Assembly: GCA_031262985.1 (NCBI GenBank) | Contig: JAISGQ010000018.1 | Span: 62,001 to 126,000, forward strand | Length of the DNA: 64,000 nt | Source of the DNA: Oscillospiraceae bacterium | GTDB lineage: Bacteria > Bacillota > Clostridia > Oscillospirales > Acutalibacteraceae | Direction: 5' to 3' | Shown: positions 23,553 to 32,723 of the stretch, piece by piece | Position numbering within the stretch: position 1 is the stretch's first letter | Layout of the letters: every line of letters starts with the position of its first letter | Made by a program: the position numbers and the translations under genes | The notes under the pieces: generated by a model | What the model was told of the DNA's origin: nothing | Databases searched by the model: none | The model's input: only the letters and a program-made list of their open reading frames with translations

Positions 23553-23999
23553 TTACTCTTCTCCCACCACGACAAAAACCTTTGCGGAAACTCCCGCGTA
23601 AATCTTAACCTCGCACTCGTATGTACCGAAGGTCTTTATGTCGCTTGATACTGTAATTTTCCTCTTGTCGAGGTCAACGCTGTACTTCTTGTTGATTGCC
23701 TCCGCTATTTCCTTCGAGGTGATAGAGCCGAACAGCTTGCCGTTCTGCCCCGCCTTCGCGGTGATTTTGATGGTTTTGCCGTCTAACTTCTCCTTGAGTT
23801 CGTCAGCCGCCTTCTTCTCCATGAGTAGGCGGTGCTGCTCCGCTCTGTCCTTATTGGCTATATCGTTGAGAGCCTGCGCGTTCGCCTCCGCCGCGAGCTT
23901 CCTCGGGAAGAGGTAGTTTCTCGCGTATCCGTCGGACACGTTGACAAGCTCCCCTTTTTTGCCTGTGCCTTTGATGTCCTCTTTTAACACTACTTTCAT
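23553..23999 (-). CDS. rplI: Ribosomal protein bL9
   Basis: MKVVLKEDIKGTGKKGELVNVSDGYARNYLFPRKLA. Confidence 0.98.
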   Translation of the reverse strand: MKVVLKEDIKGTGKKGELVNVSDGYARNYLFPRKLAAEANAQALNDIANKDRAEQHRLLMEKKAADELKEKLDGKTIKITAKAGQNGKLFGSITSKEIAEAINKKYSVDLDKRKITVSSDIKTFGTYECEVKIYAGVSAKVFVVVGEE

Positions 24000-24092
24000 G
24001 TGATGTCATTCCTTTCAAAATATATTTGGGAATGGTCGTTTGCGCCTGTTTCCCTGCCGCGTCCTTCCCGTTCGCTGAAAATTATTCATAAA

Positions 24093-24226
24093 GTAGGTCG
24101 CAAGGCGACCTACACAGGGAACCCCCGACGAGGGTCCCTGCCCCTTCACTGCGTTTTTCTGACGATAAGGGGATTTTAAATTAACTTAGAAAACCTCACT
24201 TTGCCTCCTTGGCAACAAATTTTAAT
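24093..24226 (-). repeat. Multi-hairpin repeat family 1, copy a (deleted variant)
   Basis: Shares GTAGGTCGC..GCGACCTAC, GGGAACCCCCGACGAGGG, CTGCGTTTTTCTGACGATA and TTGGCAACAAATTTTA with copies b-e; abuts the gdpP-like stop codon. Confidence 0.9.
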
Positions 24227-26230
24227 TTACTTATCCCCCGACACATTCAGCATCTCGTACACCGTGTCTATCGCCTCGCACAGCAGTGTCGCCGCCTGAT
24301 TGGCAGTCACGCCCGTGAGCTGTGCACCCGCCATTGTCCTGTGACCGCCGCCGCCCAACTGCTCCATGATAATCTGCACGTTAATCTTGCCGAACGAGCG
24401 GGAGGAGATGTTGATACAGCCGTCGGTCTCGAAAATCACAAACGATGCGCTTACGCCCTGAAGCGCGAGCATCTCGTCCGCCGCTTGAGAGGAGATTATC
24501 CTTATATCCTTAATATTCTTATCGGCAAATGCGATAGAACATTCGCGGTAGATTTTCGCCGTGCTGATTATCTGATTCTTGTCCGCGTAGTTTTCGAGAG
24601 AACCCGCGAACAGCATCTTCACGTCCACAGTGTCCGCGCCGCGCCGGCGAAGGAAGGTAGCCGCCTCGAAGGTACGCACTCCCGTTTTGAGTACAAAGCT
24701 CTTTGTGTCGAGCATAATTCCCGCAAGCAGTGCCTCCGCCTCCGCACTTTTTATCGCCTTTTCGTTGATATACTGCGCCAGCTCCGCGACCATCTCACTC
24801 GCGGAGGAGGCGAACGGCTCGTGGAAAAAGAAGGTTGCGTTTTCTATCTTATTGACCAGCAGGCGGTGGTGGTCTATCACAATGACATTCCTCGCCTTGC
24901 TGTAAAGCTCCTTGCTCTCGAGAAATTCGGTGGAGTGAGTGTCCACAACAATCAGTACGCTCGAATCGGTAATCTCACTTACAGCCTCCTGCGGGGAGAT
25001 AAATAAGCTCTCCGCCTCGCCCGAATGGTCTACATACGCATCTATAAGATTAACCGACAGAGTGGTTTTTATATCGACTACAACCCTCGCCTCGGTGTCG
25101 AGAGAAGCCGCCACACTCGCCATTCCTATAGCCGCGCCGATGGAGTCCAAATCGGAGAACCTGTGTCCCATTACAAAGCACTTATCCGCGCCCTGAATCA
25201 AATCGGACATACCCTGCGCCAGCATACGCGTCTTTACCTTGCTCTGCTTTTCGGAGGACTTGGCAAGTCCTCCGTAGAAGGAGTAGCCGTCGGCGTCCTT
25301 GATTGCCGCTTGGTCTCCTCCTCTGCCCAGTGCCATGTCGAGGGCGTATCTCGCCCACACCTCGCACTCGCTGATTGTCTTGCCGCCGCTTCCGACTCCT
25401 ATGGAGATGGTGACGCTCTGACCGCCTACGGTTATCTTCTTCATCTCGGAGAGAATGGAGAACTTATCCGCCTTAATCTTCGCCAAATCAGATTCGGTGA
25501 CGACAATGACGCTCTCCCCTCTCGCGTCGCTCCTGCATATGCCTGAGGTAGGCTCAATCCACGCGTTGAGCTTCTCGTTCATCTGCGAGATTATGCCGAT
25601 TTTTTCGTTCTCCCGCACACGAATGAGTTCATCCTCGTTGTCGAACATAACCAATATCACTACGGGAGAATTTTTTCGCGCCTTCTCCTTTATGCGGTGC
25701 AGTTCGGTCACGTCTCGCAGGAAAATCATGTACTGCTCCGAGGAATGATAGCTGTAGGAGACGGGGATTACCTCGTAAAACAGCTTTTCGAGGGAAACGG
25801 TGAACCGCACTCCCTCTTTTATATCCTCAAGGGAGATGTCCTTTATGAAGTCTGTGAGGTTTGAGTTATTCGCGTCTACGCTGTTTGTGATTTTCTCCCT
25901 GAACAGGCTGTTGTACCAGATTATGTCTCCCCTGCCGTCAATCGAAACCATCGGTACGGGAGTGATATTTACATTATCCGGCGCGTTCTTTCCGCCCAGT
26001 CCCAAACTTACCGCAAGCTTTGAGAGGTAGGAGGTGACCTCCTCCCTCATATAAAAAGCGAATAAGAATACCGCCGCCGCCGAAATACCGCATATCGGCA
26101 GTATCGACCAAAGCATAACGCTTCTGCTTTTTATAAATAGCACCGCCGCGGCTATCAGCACAAACGCCGCTATCACTGCGTAAACAAGCGGCATCACTAT
26201 ATTGCCTTTTTTTCTGTTCACGAAAATCAC
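24227..26230 (-). CDS. gdpP: GdpP-like c-di-AMP phosphodiesterase (degenerate PAS/GGDEF, DHH-DHHA1)
   Basis: 667 aa; two N-terminal TMs, VIDHHR DHH motif, C-terminal GGGGHRTMAGAQ. Confidence 0.93.
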   Translation of the reverse strand: MIFVNRKKGNIVMPLVYAVIAAFVLIAAAVLFIKSRSVMLWSILPICGISAAAVFLFAFYMREEVTSYLSKLAVSLGLGGKNAPDNVNITPVPMVSIDGRGDIIWYNSLFREKITNSVDANNSNLTDFIKDISLEDIKEGVRFTVSLEKLFYEVIPVSYSYHSSEQYMIFLRDVTELHRIKEKARKNSPVVILVMFDNEDELIRVRENEKIGIISQMNEKLNAWIEPTSGICRSDARGESVIVVTESDLAKIKADKFSILSEMKKITVGGQSVTISIGVGSGGKTISECEVWARYALDMALGRGGDQAAIKDADGYSFYGGLAKSSEKQSKVKTRMLAQGMSDLIQGADKCFVMGHRFSDLDSIGAAIGMASVAASLDTEARVVVDIKTTLSVNLIDAYVDHSGEAESLFISPQEAVSEITDSSVLIVVDTHSTEFLESKELYSKARNVIVIDHHRLLVNKIENATFFFHEPFASSASEMVAELAQYINEKAIKSAEAEALLAGIMLDTKSFVLKTGVRTFEAATFLRRRGADTVDVKMLFAGSLENYADKNQIISTAKIYRECSIAFADKNIKDIRIISSQAADEMLALQGVSASFVIFETDGCINISSRSFGKINVQIIMEQLGGGGHRTMAGAQLTGVTANQAATLLCEAIDTVYEMLNVSGDK

Positions 26231-26272
26231 ACCTCTTTTGCCGTGCAGTTTTTAACCTATCGTGTGATAAGC

Positions 26273-28351
26273 CTACACATCCATTATTATCGGGAGTATC
26301 ATAGGACTGCGCCTTGTGCCTTCATAGATGAAGCGCGACAGCTCTTCTCTGATTCTGACCTTTGCGGCGTTCCTGTCCTTTATTCCTCTGTTGTTGCACT
26401 CGTCAATAACGCCGAGGACGATGCTCTTCGCCTTCTCCATAAGAGGCTCGGAGTCGCGGACATAAACAAATCCGCGCGACACTATGTCAGGTCCGGAGAC
26501 GATATATCCGTTCTCAGCGTCAAGTGACAACACCACAACCAGCAGTCCGTCCTCACCTAAGTGCTTCCTGTCGCGAAGGACTACGCTGCCTACATCTCCC
26601 ACGCCCAGTCCGTCTACGAGGACGCGTCCGGCAGTGACCTTATCCACGCGCTTTATCGAATTTTCGCTGATTTCCACGCTGTCGCCCAAATCGGCTATCA
26701 TAATGCGCTCGTCCGGTATTCCTATCATGGAGGCGAGAGCCGCGTGCTTTTTCAGGTGCTTCTGCTCTCCGTGGACGGGGATGAAGTGTTTCGGGTTAGT
26801 GAGAGCGAGTATTATCTTCAGCTCCTCCTGACAGGCGTGTCCGGAGACGTGTACATCGTACATCTTCTCGTACACTACCTCACAGCCGTGGCGGATAAGC
26901 TCGTTGATTACGTTGCCTACTGTCTTCTCATTTCCCGGAATGGGAGTGGCGGAGATTATGATGAGGTCATTCTTACCTACCTCCACCTGACGGTGGTCGG
27001 AGAACGCCATTCGTGTAAGCGCACTCATCGGTTCTCCCTGAGTGCCTGTAGTAACGAGAACTACCTGCTCCTTGGGGTACTTGTTTATCATGGAAAGATC
27101 AATGAGAACACTGGGAGGGATTTCGAGATAGCCCAGCTCCTGCGCTATATTGACGGCGTTTATCATGCTTCTTCCGCTCACGGCAACCTTCCGTCCGAAA
27201 TTGCTCGCGCAGTCGATAATCTGCTGTATTCTCTGCAAATTGGAGGCGAAGGTAGCTATTATAATCCGCTTATCCGATGCCGATGCGGATTTGAATATCG
27301 TGTTGAACGACTCGCCCACCTTACTCTCGCTCTGAGTGTAGCCCGCGCGTTCGGCGTTGGTCGAATCGGAGAGCAGACACAGCACTCCCTTTTTACCAAG
27401 CTCGGCGAATCTGCCGAGGTCGATAATTTCGCCGTAAACGGGTGTGGAGTCTATCTTGAAGTCGCCCGTCTGAACCACTACTCCTGCGGGAGATGTGATA
27501 GCGAGAGCCACCGCGTCGGGGATGGAGTGATTCACGCGGATAAACTCAACCGACATACAGCCTAAGGTTACCGTCTGCCCTGGCTTGACAACGGTCAGCT
27601 TGCACTGCCCCAAAATGCCGTGTTCCCTCAGCTTTCCTTCTACAAGCCCTAATGTCAGAGCCGTTCCGTAAAGCGGAATATTGCATTTTTTCAGAAGGTA
27701 CGGAAGCGAGCCGATGTGGTCCTCATGTCCGTGAGTAAGTACGATTCCTCTGATTTTATGCGCGTTTTTTTCTACATACGAAAAATCGGGGATAACCAAA
27801 TCTATTCCCAGCATTGAGTCGTCGGGAAAGGCAAGTCCGCAGTCTACAAGCAGCGCGTCCTCGCCGCACTCGTACATAGTGATGTTTTTGCCTATCTCGT
27901 TAAGTCCGCCGATAAATGTGATTTTAATCGGAGGCTTGTTTGATTTCTTCTGAGGGCTTCTTCCCTTAGGCGCGGCGGCAGAGGCGGCGGCGGCCGCTGT
28001 CTGGCTTTTCACGCTCCCCGCGTTCTGCATGAGAACGCTCTTGAAGATGCTTTTCTTTCCCGCATTCTGCACGTTCTTCTGCTTAGGCGCGTTCTGCTCG
28101 GCGGGCTTTACTCCTCCCTTTGGCTGGGAGGGCTGCTTTCTCGTTCGGTTTTGGGAGGACTGTCCGCGCGTTTTTTCCGCTCCCGCGCTCTTTTTTGCCT
28201 TTGCCTCCTCCTGTGCCGCCCCTCTCTTAGGGGAGGCAGGAGCCTTTGCCGCTCCCGCGCGAACCTCAATCATAGAATACCTGCCGATATTATCGGCGTC
28301 TTTGTTTTTACCTGTTTGATTTGCATTTGGCTTGTTATAGTTTACTGCCAC
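26273..28351 (-). CDS. rnj: Ribonuclease J with basic low-complexity N-terminal extension
   Basis: LTHGHEDHIGSLPYLL metallo-beta-lactamase motif, VSGHACQEELK, HGEQKHL; GTG start after GGAGGT. Confidence 0.95.
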   Translation of the reverse strand: MAVNYNKPNANQTGKNKDADNIGRYSMIEVRAGAAKAPASPKRGAAQEEAKAKKSAGAEKTRGQSSQNRTRKQPSQPKGGVKPAEQNAPKQKNVQNAGKKSIFKSVLMQNAGSVKSQTAAAAASAAAPKGRSPQKKSNKPPIKITFIGGLNEIGKNITMYECGEDALLVDCGLAFPDDSMLGIDLVIPDFSYVEKNAHKIRGIVLTHGHEDHIGSLPYLLKKCNIPLYGTALTLGLVEGKLREHGILGQCKLTVVKPGQTVTLGCMSVEFIRVNHSIPDAVALAITSPAGVVVQTGDFKIDSTPVYGEIIDLGRFAELGKKGVLCLLSDSTNAERAGYTQSESKVGESFNTIFKSASASDKRIIIATFASNLQRIQQIIDCASNFGRKVAVSGRSMINAVNIAQELGYLEIPPSVLIDLSMINKYPKEQVVLVTTGTQGEPMSALTRMAFSDHRQVEVGKNDLIIISATPIPGNEKTVGNVINELIRHGCEVVYEKMYDVHVSGHACQEELKIILALTNPKHFIPVHGEQKHLKKHAALASMIGIPDERIMIADLGDSVEISENSIKRVDKVTAGRVLVDGLGVGDVGSVVLRDRKHLGEDGLLVVVLSLDAENGYIVSGPDIVSRGFVYVRDSEPLMEKAKSIVLGVIDECNNRGIKDRNAAKVRIREELSRFIYEGTRRSPMILPIIMDV

Positions 28352-28554
28352 AAAACAACCTCCATATTAATTTTTTAGACGGCGTGGGCATGAGCTGAAA
28401 TCCCATGTCCGCACTATCTGAAGTTTCAAGTGTAATTATCTGAAAATTAAGTCCTAAATTAATACTACATTAAGTCCTCAGTATAAGTCCTCAAGCAGTT
28501 ATGTACCCCCCCGCGTAGCCTGAAACTACCTCAAGACGGCACAAAACAATCCAA

Positions 28555-28581
28555 GCCCGCTTAGCGACGGTGCAAGCGGGC
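28555..28581 (-). terminator. Possible terminator hairpin downstream of the nucleotidyltransferase gene
   Basis: GCCCGCTT...AAGCGGGC 8-bp stem; weak T-tract. Confidence 0.4.
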
Positions 28582-28682
28582 GGATAAAATTCGTTACTTC
28601 GTTACATAGTCTATTCTATATTAAAATTATTACTACATTACTGAAATATTATTCTCGCAAAACACTTTGTTATATTCTACCA

Positions 28683-30962
28683 TTACTTATCGCTTCCGTC
28701 AAGTGCCGACCTTATGGCTTCCTCCGCCTCGAAGGTAAGCTCCGCCGCAGTCTCTGCGTTGACCGCCTCGGCGATTATCCTGATTGCTCTGCCGCTTCCC
28801 GAGGGAATGAGCCGCACCGCTCCCCTGCTGATATTCTCTATTATCCCCTCATTTGAATAAATATAGGAGTGGTGCTTCGACTCTATCAAATTACCTATAA
28901 TCTCGCTCGGAGAGGCGGATATAGCCACAAATTTATTTTGTATGCTCTTTTTCGGCATCATCTCGAGTATATTGGAGACGGAGTCGCCGTTGTTCTTTAT
29001 GACATGGAGGAGCTTTACCGCCGTCATCAGTCCGTCACGGGTAAACATCTGATTTTTAGCCGTCTCCCTCGCCGTATCGTCCCCGCCCGTAGTCGAGGAG
29101 TTGTAGCGCATTATTTCTCCTCCCAGTATCTCCGCGTAGCTGTCGAACCAGAGAGGAGCGGTCTCCCTTACCGCACAGCTTGCGCCGCTGCTGAGGTTCT
29201 TGTACAGGGAGAGTGCCAGGGCGCGGTCGCTGTCAAGCTCCTCTCCGCCAGAGAGGCGAACGCTTATATCTTTTCCGAAATTCTCTGTTTTTATCTTTAT
29301 GCTGCCGTCTTCGTCTCCGACTATAACTCCTAACTTCGTAAGTGCGAGGGAGAGTATTTCCGCAGACAACTCGTCGTCTCCGCTCACTGACACGCTCAGC
29401 CCCTCAAGTCCGCCCGGAGCAAAGCTTATCAGAGAATTTTGGTAAATTTCAAATATTCCGTTTATTTTAGAGGGGTAGGATACCTCCTTCCCGCCTACAG
29501 CCGGAGTTTCAGCCCGCAGCATGAGTGATTCGAGCTGTCTCTCCTCCTTTCGGGAGAAGGGCACTCCGTTCTTTGAGTAAACGCCTATGCTCAGCTTTTC
29601 CGATTTTCCTATGAACACCCCTATGGAGGAGTTGCACAAATCTTCCGCGAAGGCAACAAGAGGTAAAATAGCATTGCCCAAATCGAGGGCTGCTCCTCCC
29701 GCCGACATGATTCCGGCTATAACCGCGCTTTTACAGCAAAACTCAGCCGCGCCTGAGGAGGCGGCGACCACTATCCTACCCTTGCTCATGCCCGCGAGCG
29801 ACTGCCCTAATCTCACGCAGAACTGGGGCGTTATCTCCGAGCCGAAGTCGCCCTCGAAGCCATTGTCGTCGAGCAGAACTGTGTCGCAGGAGCCGAATTT
29901 GACGTTGTTGCGTATTATTGATTTTTTGTAGATGTTCTTCTCCGGCCATATTCTGACCGACGGCTTTACCGTCACCTCGTCGCCCAGTACAGTGCCCGCG
30001 CCGATTACCGCCTGCTCGAGTATGCAACACCTCTCGCCTATTTTCACATTTTCGCATATGAGAGAGCCGCTTATGTGAGTTCCTGAGGAGATAAAGCTGT
30101 TTTTGAGAATGACACTGCCGCTTATTTTTACTCCGCTCTCTATGACACAGTTGTCCTCAATCACGCAGTCGGAAAGCACCGCGTCGGGAGCTATTCTCAC
30201 GTTGTTTCCCGTCATGATGCCATTTTTTGCGTTATCCCTGTTAAGCTCCGTCTCCACCTTGTCGCTCATTATATCGCTCTGGCAGGAGATATATGTGCCT
30301 ATATCCCCTATATCGCACCAGTAGCCGTCCGCCTTATACACGTTTATCGGCATGGAGTGCGACATCATGCGCGGGAATAAATCGCCCGCAAAATCGTATT
30401 TTTCATTTTTCGGAATCATTTTGAGGACGTTCGGGCTGATTATATATATGCCCGTGTTCGCCTCTCTCGACACCGCCTGACTGTAGGGAGGTTTTTCTAT
30501 AAATCGGCTCACAAACCGCTTCTCGTCGCTTACTACTAAGCCGAACTCCCGCGGGTCGGCTACTTCGGAGGTAACGATGGTCGCCTCCGCGCCGCTTTTT
30601 CGGTGGCTGTCGATAATCTCGCTTAAATTAAAATCAGTCAGGGCGTCTCCGCTGACTATCAGTATATCCTCCTCTGTGTCTTCGACCGCGTTTCGTACTC
30701 CGCCCGCCGTTCCCATAGGGGTGTTCTCTATGACAAAGCGGAGGTTTATGTTTTTGTACCGTCCGTTCTCAAAGTGACTTATAATCTCATCGGGCATATA
30801 TTTGAGTGTTATTTCGGCGTTCTCTACTCCGTGCCTGCACAATAAATCGAGAATGTACTCTATTGTGGGCTTGCCGCACAGGCGTGACATTGGTTTCGGC
30901 TGACTGCACGTTAGCGGTCTAAGCCTTACTCCCTCGCCGCCCGCCATTATTACTGCTCTCAT
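28683..30962 (-). CDS. Sugar-phosphate nucleotidyltransferase (mannose-1-P guanylyltransferase-like) fused to left-handed beta-helix and degenerate phosphomannomutase-like domain
   Basis: 759 aa; MAGGEGVRLRPLTCSQPKPM nucleotidyltransferase signature; hexapeptide repeats; PMM-like C-terminal region. Confidence 0.9.
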   Translation of the reverse strand: MRAVIMAGGEGVRLRPLTCSQPKPMSRLCGKPTIEYILDLLCRHGVENAEITLKYMPDEIISHFENGRYKNINLRFVIENTPMGTAGGVRNAVEDTEEDILIVSGDALTDFNLSEIIDSHRKSGAEATIVTSEVADPREFGLVVSDEKRFVSRFIEKPPYSQAVSREANTGIYIISPNVLKMIPKNEKYDFAGDLFPRMMSHSMPINVYKADGYWCDIGDIGTYISCQSDIMSDKVETELNRDNAKNGIMTGNNVRIAPDAVLSDCVIEDNCVIESGVKISGSVILKNSFISSGTHISGSLICENVKIGERCCILEQAVIGAGTVLGDEVTVKPSVRIWPEKNIYKKSIIRNNVKFGSCDTVLLDDNGFEGDFGSEITPQFCVRLGQSLAGMSKGRIVVAASSGAAEFCCKSAVIAGIMSAGGAALDLGNAILPLVAFAEDLCNSSIGVFIGKSEKLSIGVYSKNGVPFSRKEERQLESLMLRAETPAVGGKEVSYPSKINGIFEIYQNSLISFAPGGLEGLSVSVSGDDELSAEILSLALTKLGVIVGDEDGSIKIKTENFGKDISVRLSGGEELDSDRALALSLYKNLSSGASCAVRETAPLWFDSYAEILGGEIMRYNSSTTGGDDTARETAKNQMFTRDGLMTAVKLLHVIKNNGDSVSNILEMMPKKSIQNKFVAISASPSEIIGNLIESKHHSYIYSNEGIIENISRGAVRLIPSGSGRAIRIIAEAVNAETAAELTFEAEEAIRSALDGSDK

Positions 30963-31048
30963 TTTTCTTCCTCCTGCGTTTTTACTTCGGATATGATTTG
31001 CTGTTAATATTTTGCTATTAATTCGAAGTATTATTCACATGATGAAGT

Positions 31049-31735
31049 TCACATAACGGAGCTTATGAATATTCCGAGCAGTAATCCCGCCGATATGTAC
31101 TTAATTTTGATGTTTTCCATTCTGCTTATTTCGAGCAACGAACAGTAGATTACTCCTGCCGATGCCGCCGCCATAAAGGCTATGGGTATGTCGCTGTAAA
31201 ACTCCCCCGAAAACACCGCCGCCGCACTCACTGCCGCCTTAATCAGTATGATGAGCAGGGAGTATCTGAAGCTGACAGCACTTTTTCCTACTCCTGCACC
31301 TCTTGCTACTCCTGTGCCTGCCGGCTGAGTTCCCGCCGCTGTCATGAACTGCTCCCCCGAGGACAAAAAGGCGGTGAGCAGGGGATGTACACTCAGGCTG
31401 TAGCTACTGCCCATGGACACCGAAATAACATAGCCTATCCCCCACAGGCTTATGCACCTCCTGCTGCCGGACAGGTATGTGGTGAGAATGACCAGAGCCG
31501 CAACGAGGCAGAGCATCAACGCACCTATCCAGCCTCCGAAAATCGCGCCGTAGTGCCACGCACACTCCCCTGTGATTTTCGATGAATGGTAGATTACGAG
31601 TGCGGACAAAATAACTACGCGAAATTGTTCTCCCGCTATTTTTATTTTTGCCACAATTTTTGATACCACGAAAATTATGACGAAGGAGAATACCGCCTCC
31701 ACCAATATGTAAAACAAATTCAGAGAATCACTCAT
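31049..31735 (-). CDS. Uncharacterised integral membrane protein
   Basis: 228 aa, multiple hydrophobic segments; no family recognised. Confidence 0.7.
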   Translation of the reverse strand: MSDSLNLFYILVEAVFSFVIIFVVSKIVAKIKIAGEQFRVVILSALVIYHSSKITGECAWHYGAIFGGWIGALMLCLVAALVILTTYLSGSRRCISLWGIGYVISVSMGSSYSLSVHPLLTAFLSSGEQFMTAAGTQPAGTGVARGAGVGKSAVSFRYSLLIILIKAAVSAAAVFSGEFYSDIPIAFMAAASAGVIYCSLLEISRMENIKIKYISAGLLLGIFISSVM

Positions 31736-31896
31736 ACCATCACACTCCAGTTTTAAAAAGCAAATCCTTAATTAATATGAATATATTCTCTTAAATATCA
31801 TAAGGAGTTTATATCAGTTGCATTTTGTGAAAATCAGTGGTAAACTCTACAGCGACTTACCTCTCGAAGGGTAATTTGCTATAGGAGTGTGAATAT

Positions 31897-32343
31897 ATGC
31901 AAAACGACGTTTTAGTCAAAATATATACAGACGGTGCGTGTTCGGGTAATCCCGGTCCGGGCGGCTGGGGAGCAATCCTCATGTACGGCGAACACGAGAA
32001 GGAGCTTTCGGGCGGAGAACCGCTCACTACCAACAACCGAATGGAGCTTACCGCCGTAATTGCGGCTCTCCGGCTTCTCAAACGAAAGTGCCGCGTACTC
32101 GTGACTACCGATTCAAAATATGTGGTAGACGGAATTACGAAGGGGTGGGCGAAATCGTGGCGTGCGAAGGGGTGGATAAAATCCGACCGCAAGCCGGCTC
32201 TCAACCCCGATTTGTGGGGGGAGCTGCTCGAGTTGACGGAGTACCACGATGTGTCCTTCAACTGGATAAAGGGACACGCGGGTAATGAGTACAACGAAAG
32301 ATGTGACAAATTAGCAGTAGCCGAAAGCCAAAAATTTAAATAA
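31897..32343 (+). CDS. rnhA: Ribonuclease HI
   Basis: [46 protein letters not shown]. Confidence 0.96.
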   Translation: MQNDVLVKIYTDGACSGNPGPGGWGAILMYGEHEKELSGGEPLTTNNRMELTAVIAALRLLKRKCRVLVTTDSKYVVDGITKGWAKSWRAKGWIKSDRKPALNPDLWGELLELTEYHDVSFNWIKGHAGNEYNERCDKLAVAESQKFK

Positions 32344-32447
32344 TCTGCCGTTTTTTTACTGTTTTGCATATTTTTCTATTTAACTATTGCAAAGTGGAGT
32401 AAAAAGGTATATATTTAAGTTAAAGTAGGTGGAGGGATTCGCTGATG

Positions 32448-32662
32448 CTAAAATCTGTTGCCAAAGAGTTAAAGTTTAGGTCAAGCCTTTCCAAAGGCTT
32501 GCAGGTTCTTAGGACAGCGTCCTAAGTCGCTCTCCGCAGAGAGCGAAACACCCTTATCGTCAGAAAAACGCAGGAGGGGTAGGAAAAAATGTCCCTAAGG
32601 ACATTTTTTCCGTAGGGGAACCCTCGTCGGGGGTTCCCCTGTGTAGGTCGCCTGCGACCTAC
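32448..32662 (+). repeat. Multi-hairpin repeat family 1, copy b
   Basis: Six consecutive perfect hairpins (stems 8-13 bp) flanked by 9-bp direct repeat CTAAAATCT (32448-32456, 32668-32676). Confidence 0.93.
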
Positions 32663-32723
32663 TTATACTAAAATCTAACTGATTTGCTTGTTTTAATCAG
32701 TTTTTTTGGAAAGGACAATCCTT

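Noticed and set aside
24209-25006. 265-aa plus-strand ORF
   Set aside because: Antisense to the gdpP-like gene, which has clear family motifs; composition typical of a shadow frame.
26561-27565. 334-aa plus-strand ORF
   Set aside because: Antisense to RNase J; shadow frame of a well-supported CDS.
31857-32369. 170-aa minus-strand ORF
   Set aside because: Covers rnhA on the opposite strand; rnhA has all RNase HI motifs.
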